Shown: piece by piece, positions 1 through 5,456 of the stretch
Numbering within the stretch: the first letter of the stretch is position 1
Layout: every line of letters begins with the position of its first letter
NCBI GenBank assembly: GCA_020025455.1
Contig: JAHHSC010000055.1
Coordinates: 1-8,890 of the forward strand
DNA from: Lawsonibacter sp.
GTDB lineage: Bacteria; Bacillota; Clostridia; Oscillospirales; Oscillospiraceae
Length of the DNA stretch: 8,890 nt
Reading direction: 5' to 3'
Program-made: the position numbers and the translations under genes
Notes under the pieces: model-generated
Databases searched by the model: none
What the model saw: only the letters and a program-made list of their open reading frames with translations
Told to the model about the DNA's origin: nothing

Positions 1-1101
1 TGGCTGGAGGATGAGGCCAGAGAGGGGCTCCGCGCCGTTGGAATTACCGCAGGCGGTCGAGTGAAGTTTGAGCATACGGAGCCGTTTTCCTGCCGTTATC
101 GCTTACAACCTACCACGGGCCGGGAGGGGAGACCGGACGAGGAACAGATCGAACTGTATGGGTCCATGGGCTGGGACTATGTGGGGACCATGAACGGCTA
201 TGTCCATGTCTGGCGGTGCGAGGACGCCGATGCGCCGGAGCTGGACACCGACCCCGTGGCCCAGGCGGAGGGATACCGGCGTCTGGTCAAAAGGGTCATC
301 CGGACCGATGCTGCGCTTGTAGCCGCGGATCTGGCTTTTCTGGCCTTTCTCCTGTATCAGCTGCTGTCCGGCGGGCCGTACTATTTTGTGCGGTACACGG
401 TGCCGGGGTATCTGATCGTGGTTGTGCTGTATGTGGTGGTGGGCGGCCTTGTGAGTGTTCTTGAGACCACAGGCCTGATCCGACTGGTCCGGCGGCTGCG
501 GGACGGAATCCCTCTGAAACGCACAGAGGATTATGGGAAGAAACGTGCGCTGACAAAGGTGTTTAGTGTCGTCCTGTGTGTGTGCATGCTCTGGAATTCC
601 GGAATGTTCGGACTTGTAAGTGCAGAACCAAAGGTGGCCTATGCAGAAACGGGCGGTGTGCCGGCAGCCGAGGCGGTCTATCCCCATCTCAGCCGGCTGG
701 AAGGGGTGCCGGAGGAGGATGTGGAGTTTTTCCGTCCGAAAGTCAAGCACCACGAGCTGGCTCCCTCAATGTGGTTTATCACACAGTATGTGGACCATGC
801 GGATCAGCCACAGTCTCAGCTGGTCACCGACTACTATCATATGCTGGGTGCATTCCTGGTCCCGCAAATGGAGGAAAAACTGTTAAAAAACTACCGCGAT
901 TTGGAGTATGTGGAGGAGCTGACCCAGGTGGAGCCTGGGAAGCTGGACCGCTTCTGGTGGACAGATTGTATCCATCATGACCGAAGGGAGCAGTATGCCG
1001 TAGCGGTGCTGGGACAGAATGTGATGGCCATTGGCTACCACGGCCCAGCAGATCTGCGGGAGCACACCGAATTGTTTGCCGAAACGCTGGAGAACGGATA
1101 A
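1..1101 (+). CDS. DUF2812 domain membrane protein, 5' end outside window
   Basis: The reading frame is open from base 1, so the gene starts upstream of the window. The GTG at 61 is only an internal codon: the codons before it (beginning WLEDEAREG) align with WLADQARDG in the downstream paralogue at 1158-2291. About 366 residues are visible. Numbering from the first codon in the window, residues 1-80 are a DUF2812 domain (YRL, GWDYVG, WRC and ELDTDP motifs). Two hydrophobic helices follow at about 104-125 and 131-153, then a basic stretch (RLVRRLRDG), a third helix near 190-208, and a C-terminal domain of about 150 residues that is probably extracytoplasmic. That domain shares ELAP, YYHML, FWW and QYAVA motifs with the paralogue. 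The biochemical role of DUF2812 is unknown to me. Members often sit near PadR-family regulators, but none is visible here. The next gene begins 56 bases later on the same strand, so the two are probably co-transcribed. Confidence 0.85.
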   Translation, partial: WLEDEAREGLRAVGITAGGRVKFEHTEPFSCRYRLQPTTGREGRPDEEQIELYGSMGWDYVGTMNGYVHVWRCEDADAPELDTDPVAQAEGYRRLVKRVIRTDAALVAADLAFLAFLLYQLLSGGPYYFVRYTVPGYLIVVVLYVVVGGLVSVLETTGLIRLVRRLRDGIPLKRTEDYGKKRALTKVFSVVLCVCMLWNSGMFGLVSAEPKVAYAETGGVPAAEAVYPHLSRLEGVPEEDVEFFRPKVKHHELAPSMWFITQYVDHADQPQSQLVTDYYHMLGAFLVPQMEEKLLKNYRDLEYVEELTQVEPGKLDRFWWTDCIHHDRREQYAVAVLGQNVMAIGYHGPADLREHTELFAETLENG

Positions 1102-1157
1102 AACGCAAGATCCCGAGAGGGAGCGGTTGGCCCCGGAGTGTTAACAGGAGGTGTGCG

Positions 1158-2291
1158 ATGAAAAAACGAATGGTCAATCTGATGGGGGAATACCTGGCAG
1201 CAGGGCTCTATGACGTCACTGGCAATGAAAAATGGCTGGCGGATCAGGCGCGGGACGGCTGGCTGGCCACCGAGATGAACCGCAAGGGCAGGGTGGAATT
1301 TGTAGACAGCGCACCCAATGCGACGGTGCGCTACCGGCTGCGGCCCACCCAAAAGCGGGAGAAATGCCCGTCCGCCGAGGAGATGGAGCTGAACGAGGCC
1401 TTTGGGTGGAGGTATCTGGGTACTGCCGGAAAATGCCTGCACCTTTGGCGGTGCGACGATCCCGCCGCACCCGAACTGGACACGGACCCGGAGGTCCAGG
1501 CGGAGAGCTTCCGCTACCTGATGCGCCGCAGTGTTTGGGAGTGCGTACTGGGGGTGGGGACGGAGATTCTGTTCGGTCTTGCTCTGATCTGGCTATTGGG
1601 CACCGGTTCACTGGTGGATATGATTTGGAAAGGGAGGCTGGGGTATATCACCCTGATTGCCGCCTATGTGATTCTGGCCCCGATCGCTATGGGGCTGGAG
1701 GCAATCACGCTTATCAGACAGGTGAGATGGATGAGAGCCGGGATATATCCCGGCGAAACGAGAATTCGTTACCGAACCAAACGATGCTTCCGGGGGCTGC
1801 TGCATGCCATTCTTGTCGCAATGCTGCTGTATGTTAATTTTCCAGGGGGCTATGAACAGGTTCCGGCAGAAGGTGCTGTTTATCCTTCCATCTATGCGCT
1901 GGAGGGGACTCCGGGAGACGAGCAAGACGCCGTGCACACGGCCAGGACCAAGCGGTTGGAACTGGCACCGCGTGTTTGGATCATCCGTCAGTTTGGTCAG
2001 AACGGTGCCCAGATGGAGACGGAGTACTACCGCATGCTGACCGAACCGCTGGCAAAGCGCATGGAGACCGATCTGGTGGAAAAGTGTGAGTGGGAAAAGT
2101 CTAATGAGACCGAAATGATCCGGCTGGAATCGGAAGAACTGGATGGCTTTTGGTGGATGCGCTGTCCCGACGGGCCCCAGTACGCCGTGGCCCGGTTGGG
2201 CAACTGCGTGATGAGAGTCCACTACTACCGGGGAGAGGCAAACCTGCGGGACCATGCGGACCTGTTCGCCGCAACCCTCAAAACAAAATGA
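1158..2291 (+). CDS. DUF2812 domain membrane protein, tandem paralogue
   Basis: A 377-residue protein. The ATG start is supported by AGGAGG at 1146-1151, six bases upstream. The DUF2812 domain spans about residues 20-112 (WLADQARDGW, YRLRPT, GWRYLG, LWRCDDP, ELDTDP). Predicted membrane helices lie at about 128-149, 161-181 and 211-228. The roughly 20 residues between helices 2 and 3 contain many Arg and Lys, which by the positive-inside rule puts this loop and the DUF2812 domain in the cytoplasm and the C-terminal domain (about 229-377) outside. The C-terminal domain has ELAP (268-271), EYYRML (289-294), FWW (331-333) and QYAVARLG (341-348), all with counterparts in the preceding gene. The pair therefore arose by tandem duplication and has since diverged considerably. 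Function is unknown; a sensor or accessory role at the membrane is only a guess. It is probably in one operon with the gene ending at 1101, and ends before a strong hairpin terminator. Confidence 0.88.
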   Translation: MKKRMVNLMGEYLAAGLYDVTGNEKWLADQARDGWLATEMNRKGRVEFVDSAPNATVRYRLRPTQKREKCPSAEEMELNEAFGWRYLGTAGKCLHLWRCDDPAAPELDTDPEVQAESFRYLMRRSVWECVLGVGTEILFGLALIWLLGTGSLVDMIWKGRLGYITLIAAYVILAPIAMGLEAITLIRQVRWMRAGIYPGETRIRYRTKRCFRGLLHAILVAMLLYVNFPGGYEQVPAEGAVYPSIYALEGTPGDEQDAVHTARTKRLELAPRVWIIRQFGQNGAQMETEYYRMLTEPLAKRMETDLVEKCEWEKSNETEMIRLESEELDGFWWMRCPDGPQYAVARLGNCVMRVHYYRGEANLRDHADLFAATLKTK

Positions 2292-2293
2292 GC

Positions 2294-2332
2294 ATAAAAA
2301 AATTCCCTGTGTAAAAACACAGGGAGTTTTTT
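2294..2332. terminator. bidirectional intrinsic terminator
   Basis: A perfect 9-bp stem (2304-2312 TCCCTGTGT with 2317-2325 ACACAGGGA) has an AAAA loop. On the plus strand it is followed after one G by six T (2327-2332), and on the minus strand by a T-rich run, the complement of AAAAAAA at 2296-2302. It lies 12 bases after the stop of the plus-strand gene ending at 2291 and 22 bases beyond the stop of minus-strand rpmB, so it can end transcription from both converging genes. Confidence 0.88.
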
Positions 2333-2347
2333 ATTTGCCATATTCCA

Positions 2348-2536
2348 TTACACAGCGCGGGTGACCTTACCGGAACGGAGGCATCTGGTGCAGACGTACA
2401 CGTGCTTGGGAGAACCATTCACGATCGCCTTCACGCGCTTCACGTTAGGCTTCCAGGTGCGGTTGGAACGGCGATGGGAGTGGGAAACCTGAATACCGAA
2501 AGTGACGCCCTTATCGCAGAATTCGCATTTGGCCAT
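2348..2536 (-). CDS. rpmB: 50S ribosomal protein bL28
   Basis: A 62-residue protein that matches bacterial ribosomal protein bL28 end to end: MAKCEFCDKG at the N-terminus, the SHSHRRSNRTWKPN core, and VCTRCLRSGKV near the C-terminus. It is a structural component of the large ribosomal subunit. Cys4, Cys7, Cys49 and Cys52 form two CxxC pairs, so this is the zinc-binding (C+) form rather than the cysteine-less form some bacteria switch to under zinc limitation. The start is set by AGGAGG on the minus strand at 2550-2545, eight bases before the ATG. The gene is transcribed alone, with its own promoter upstream and a hairpin terminator shared with the convergent gene downstream. Length is normal for the family. 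Confidence 0.97.
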   Translation of the reverse strand: MAKCEFCDKGVTFGIQVSHSHRRSNRTWKPNVKRVKAIVNGSPKHVYVCTRCLRSGKVTRAV

Positions 2537-2586
2537 GTTGCTTACCTCCTCGCTATGAGAATCGCTTTCAAAAAGCTACGTTTAGT

Positions 2587-2615
2587 ATGATAGCAGATAA
2601 TAGAACAAAAAGCAA
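2587..2615 (-). promoter_or_regulatory. predicted sigma-A promoter of rpmB
   Basis: On the minus strand, TTGCTT (2615-2610) and TATCAT (2592-2587) are separated by 17 bases, with a TG one base upstream of the -10 (extended -10). It sits about 50 bases upstream of the rpmB start codon. It is a consensus match by eye; no start-site data are available. Confidence 0.6.
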
Positions 2616-2683
2616 GGACTTTTTTCAGAAAATTCAAAATTGCTGAGAATAAAATAAAATATAGAGAATGTGGTGCCTGTTGC

Positions 2684-2712
2684 TTGCGATATATGGTAAT
2701 TTCGACTATACT
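2684..2712 (+). promoter_or_regulatory. predicted sigma-A promoter of hprK
   Basis: TTGCGA (2684-2689) and TATACT (2707-2712) are 17 bases apart, ending 36 bases before the hprK ATG. It is divergent from the rpmB promoter, with about 70 bases of AT-rich DNA between the two -35 elements. The hprK ribosome binding site is GAAAGGGG at 2733-2740. Confidence 0.6.
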
Positions 2713-2748
2713 AAGATCAACAAAATACCATAGAAAGGGGAACGCCCA

Positions 2749-3702
2749 ATGTCTGAGAGCACATACAACGTCAAGTTGGGGGAGATCATTCAGGAGTTTG
2801 GTCTGGAGGTGCTGCGCGCAGGACCAGATTACATGAACGTCCCGCTCAGTACCATCGATGTCAATCGGCCCGGTCTGCCTCTGACCGGCTTCTTTGAGCT
2901 GTTCGACACCAAACGGCTGCTGCTGCTGGGTCTGACCGAGCACACTTACCTGGAGAGACTCAGCCCCGCCAGACGGCGTGAGAGTTTTGACCGGCTGCTG
3001 TCTTACCCGGTGCCCGCGCTTATCCTTACCCGCGGCCTGAAGCCCTTCCCAGAGCTGCTGGAGATGGCTGACAAGTATGGACGCACCGTTCTGCGTACCG
3101 AGCAGCACACCTCTGCGTTTATGAGCGTACTGATCGGCAGCCTCTACGCCAGGCTGGCCCCCCGCATCACCCGTTCCGGCGTGATGATGGAAGTCTACGG
3201 CGAGGGCATTTTGATCCAGGGAGAGTCCGGTGTGGGTAAGAGCGAGGTAGCCATCGAGCTAATCAAGCGAGGCCATCGGATCGTAGCCGATGACGCGGTG
3301 GAAATCAAAGCCACCAACCACGGAACCCTGGAGGCGACAGCCCCTGAGCTGATCCGTCACTATATGGAGCTGCGCGGCATTGGTGTGATTGATGTGCGCC
3401 GCCTGTTTGGTATGGGTGCCATCAAGCAGACCCAGCAGATCGACCTGGTCATTACCCTGGAACAGTGGAACGACAAGGCGGTGTACGACCGCTTGGGCCT
3501 GGAGTCTGCCACCACCGAACTGATGGGCGTGAAGCTGCCTGCCATCACCATCCCCGTGAAGCCCGGCCGAAACCTGGCCAGCATTGTGGAGGTGGCCGCC
3601 ATGAACAACCGAAACCGTATGCTGGGGCATAACGCAGCGTTGGAGCTGACCCAGCGCATGGACCAGCACTTTGAGGACCTGATGAAGGAGGATCGGCGCT
3701 GA
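2749..3702 (+). CDS. hprK: HPr kinase/phosphorylase
   Basis: A bifunctional enzyme that phosphorylates HPr of the sugar phosphotransferase system on Ser46 (ATP- or pyrophosphate-dependent) and also removes that phosphate, setting carbon catabolite control through CcpA in Firmicutes. The 317-residue length is typical. Residues 1-135 are the N-terminal domain. The C-terminal kinase domain has a Walker A loop GESGVGKS (158-165), acidic VADD (179-182), the HPrK signature ELRGIGVIDV (207-216) and the C-terminal loop PVKPGRN followed by EVAAMNNR. The residue just before GVMMEVYG is Ser143, where the B. subtilis and Lactobacillus casei enzymes have an active-site His (His140, from memory). Everything else needed looks intact. 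The ATG is supported by GAAAGGGG at 2733-2740. The stop codon overlaps the glucokinase start by one base, so the two are co-transcribed and probably translationally coupled. The HPr gene itself is not in the window. Confidence 0.95.
   Translation: MSESTYNVKLGEIIQEFGLEVLRAGPDYMNVPLSTIDVNRPGLPLTGFFELFDTKRLLLLGLTEHTYLERLSPARRRESFDRLLSYPVPALILTRGLKPFPELLEMADKYGRTVLRTEQHTSAFMSVLIGSLYARLAPRITRSGVMMEVYGEGILIQGESGVGKSEVAIELIKRGHRIVADDAVEIKATNHGTLEATAPELIRHYMELRGIGVIDVRRLFGMGAIKQTQQIDLVITLEQWNDKAVYDRLGLESATTELMGVKLPAITIPVKPGRNLASIVEVAAMNNRNRMLGHNAALELTQRMDQHFEDLMKEDRR
3685..3691 (+). promoter_or_regulatory. ribosome binding site of the ROK glucokinase, inside hprK
   Basis: AAGGAGG at 3685-3691 lies ten bases before the ATG at 3702, within the last codons of hprK. 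Together with the TGATG stop/start overlap it fixes the glucokinase start and points to translational coupling. Confidence 0.75.
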
Positions 3703-4652
3703 TGTACTATGTGGGCGTTGATGTGGGCGGAACCAATCTCGCGGCCGGTCTGGTAGATGGAACGGGACATATCCTGAATCAGGTGAGCTGTCCTGTGGAT
3801 AAGACAATGGGGGACCGGGAGCTTTGTGCGCAGCTGGCCCGCCTGACCCAGACAGTGATAGAGACCGGCGGCAGAGAACTGGAGGAGATCCAGGCCGTAG
3901 GCGTTGGATTTCCGGGCCAGGTGGATAACGAAACCGGTGTTGTCATCCGTACCCCCAACCTCGCATTTGGCAATACCCCCTTCCGCGCCCTGTTCCAGCA
4001 GACCTGCGACCTTCCGGTGTTTCTGGGGAATGATGCAAACTGTGCCGCAATTGGTGAGTATATGGCGGGGGCGGCCAGGGGCTGCGACCCCGCTGTGGTG
4101 GTGACCATTGGCACGGGCCTTGGCGGCGGCATGATCAGCAGAGGAAAACTGTTTGCCGGCTTTGCAGGCTCCGGGATGGAGGTGGGCCACATGATCGTCC
4201 AGCCAGATGGGGCCCGCTGCAACTGCGGGAACCGGGGCTGCTGGGAACAGTATGGCTCCGCTACGGCCCTGATCCGCCTGACACAGGAGGAGATGGAGGG
4301 CAGCCGGGAGAGCAAACTCTGGGAGCTGTGCGAAGGTGACAAGCTCAAGGTCACCGGACGCACCGCCTTTGCAGGTGCACGTCTGGGCGATGCAGCGGCC
4401 AAGCGGGTACTGGATCGTTACCTCCGGGGCCTCTCCGTGGGCATCATTAACCTGGTCAATGTGATCCAGCCCGAGATCATCTGTCTGGGCGGCGGCGTCA
4501 GCAATGCCGAGGACGATTTGCTGCTGGCCCCCCTGCGTGAGCTGGTGAACCGAGGCTCCTTTGACAGAAGCGTGCCGACCCGCCTGGAGAAGGCATCGCT
4601 GGGCAATGACGCCGGTATCGTTGGTGCTGCATTGCTGTGCAATATGCTGTGA
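3702..4652 (+). CDS. glk: ROK-family glucokinase
   Basis: Predicted cytoplasmic sugar kinase of the ROK family, most likely phosphorylating free glucose to glucose 6-phosphate with ATP. The 316 residues match the usual length of Firmicutes glucokinases. Visible motifs are the phosphate-binding DVGGTN (7-12), the catalytic-aspartate motif GNDAN (109-113, Asp111 as base), TIGTGLGGG, the sugar-binding EVGH (160-163), and the zinc-binding ROK signature with His163, Cys173, Cys175 and Cys180 (CNCGNRGCWE). The LGGGVSNAED stretch near the C-terminus is also typical. The catalytic and zinc residues are all present, so it is not one of the ROK repressors, which carry an N-terminal DNA-binding domain absent here. 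Substrate could be another hexose or an amino sugar, since ROK specificity is hard to read from sequence. Its coupling to hprK ties glucose entry into glycolysis to the catabolite-control switch. Confidence 0.93.
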   Translation: MYYVGVDVGGTNLAAGLVDGTGHILNQVSCPVDKTMGDRELCAQLARLTQTVIETGGRELEEIQAVGVGFPGQVDNETGVVIRTPNLAFGNTPFRALFQQTCDLPVFLGNDANCAAIGEYMAGAARGCDPAVVVTIGTGLGGGMISRGKLFAGFAGSGMEVGHMIVQPDGARCNCGNRGCWEQYGSATALIRLTQEEMEGSRESKLWELCEGDKLKVTGRTAFAGARLGDAAAKRVLDRYLRGLSVGIINLVNVIQPEIICLGGGVSNAEDDLLLAPLRELVNRGSFDRSVPTRLEKASLGNDAGIVGAALLCNML

Positions 4653-4672
4653 TGTGATCTTAAACGCAGAGC

Positions 4673-4705
4673 TTCAGACGTGATCCAGCAGAAGGATCGT
4701 CTGAA
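4673..4705 (+). other. imperfect hairpin downstream of glk
   Basis: TTCAGAC (4673-4679) pairs with GTCTGAA (4699-4705), and GATCC (4682-4686) with GGATC (4694-4698). The loop has seven bases and two bases (GT) bulge on the 5' side. No T run follows, so it is not a terminator by itself. It may protect the 3' end of the glk transcript. Confidence 0.5.
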
Positions 4706-4725
4706 CCGATTGTAGAACATCTTAT

Positions 4726-4771
4726 AGGCCCAAGTCCAGATCGTATGAAGCGATCTTGACTTGGGCCTTTA
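4726..4771 (+). terminator. probable terminator of the hprK-glk operon
   Basis: AGGCCCAAGTC (4726-4736) pairs perfectly with GACTTGGGCCT (4758-4768). After one C/T mismatch the stem continues with AGATCG (4738-4743) and CGATCT (4751-4756) around a seven-base loop. The stem is long and GC-rich at its base, but the T tract is short (three T within TTTA, including the closing T), so termination strength is uncertain. Confidence 0.65.
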
Positions 4772-4855
4772 TCGTGCCCGGAACATGAGAAACAGCGTGT
4801 TTCAACCGAGGGACTGCCTTGCGAAAAAAGGTTGGAAATCTTTGTAAAAATAGGA

Positions 4856-4884
4856 TAGATTTTCTTCGGATTATCGATTATAAT
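4856..4884 (+). promoter_or_regulatory. candidate promoter of the SPFH/zinc-ribbon operon
   Basis: TATAAT (4879-4884) is a perfect sigma-A -10 box. The matching -35 position at 17-base spacing reads TAGATT (4856-4861), only 3 of 6 to consensus, so the promoter may need an activator or another sigma factor. It lies 120 bases upstream of the first gene of the group. Confidence 0.45.
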
Positions 4885-5004
4885 ATGGTGAAGCGGTACA
4901 CAATGTAGATGTAACTGCGGGGCAGTCTGCTTCTGCCTCGTGAAGTTCGTACAGACCTAGGCCAAGCCCAGGACACACAAGCCGCTGACGAAAGGAGCAC
5001 ACCA

Positions 5005-5343
5005 ATGAAACAAGCCGATCCATCTCGGGGATTTCTCCTGTGTTTTCTAGCAAACCTGGTTCTTCACTTTTGGTGGGGCGTGGCCTCACTGATCCTGCTG
5101 ATTTTGCATTTCTGGATGGATATCTCGTTGCTTTTCGCCTGGGCGGCCTTTGCCTTCTGGGGGATACAGTCCATGATCCTGACGGCCATCGCCTACTGGG
5201 CAAACCGGTGTGGGCAGGAGCGGGACCCGGTCAAGCAGAACAAAAATCCCTATTCCGCTAAAACAGAGGACCTGTTGTCCGGCCGTAAGGGAGGGCAGGA
5301 CGCAGCTTCTGCGGATAAACAGGATAAGAAAATCGAACCGTGA
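5005..5343 (+). CDS. small two-helix membrane protein, unknown function
   Basis: A 112-residue protein that I do not recognise. The ATG is well supported by AAAGGAG at 4991-4997. Two long hydrophobic helices lie at about residues 10-35 and 39-68 (rich in Phe, Trp, Leu and Ala), separated by a short turn with Met-Asp. A charged 44-residue tail (about 69-112) is rich in Lys, Asp, Gln and Ser and probably disordered. Arg and Lys after helix 2 and near the N-terminus suggest both ends are cytoplasmic, making a membrane hairpin. It is the first gene after the promoter near 4884 and lies 113 bases upstream of the SPFH-domain gene on the same strand, so it is probably part of that operon. A membrane anchor or partner for the SPFH protein, which has no membrane helix of its own, is a reasonable but unproven idea. 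Confidence 0.75.
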   Translation: MKQADPSRGFLLCFLANLVLHFWWGVASLILLILHFWMDISLLFAWAAFAFWGIQSMILTAIAYWANRCGQERDPVKQNKNPYSAKTEDLLSGRKGGQDAASADKQDKKIEP

Positions 5344-5456
5344 TGACCATAATGAATGGGAACCACAGTCTAAACCGTCTGAGCTGGTTGCAAACGGATT
5401 GAACCCAACGGATCTGCACCCACAAAACCTGATATACTGCGAGAGGAGTACATACT

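Larger units (their letters stand above)
4653..5004 (+). other. 352-base intergenic region with hairpins, promoter and leader
   Basis: No protein-coding gene is evident. In order it contains an imperfect hairpin (4673-4705), a long terminator-like hairpin (4726-4768), an AT-rich stretch, a perfect TATAAT -10 box at 4879-4884, and a leader of roughly 110 bases. The leader contains a small stem (4919-4925 with 4933-4939, including one G-T pair) and ends in the ribosome binding site AAAGGAG at 4991-4997. I do not recognise the leader as any known riboswitch. Confidence 0.6.

Noticed and set aside
61..63. GTG at 61 as the start of the first DUF2812 gene
   Set aside because: The frame is open to base 1 and the upstream codons match the paralogue's WLADQARDG region, so the real start is outside the window.
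2556..2570. cre-like (CcpA) site TGAAAGCGATTCTCA on the minus strand in the rpmB leader
   Set aside because: The left half fits well, but the right half is shifted by one base compared with the consensus, and the position in a ribosomal protein leader gives no support.
4885..4908. Seven-codon mini-ORF (MVKRYTM) just after the TATAAT box
   Set aside because: It has no ribosome binding site and begins next to the -10 element, so it would not be transcribed in full.
5433..5438. TATACT as a -10 box for the SPFH gene
   Set aside because: It would place the transcription start on top of the ribosome binding site at 5443-5448, and no -35 element lies at the right distance.
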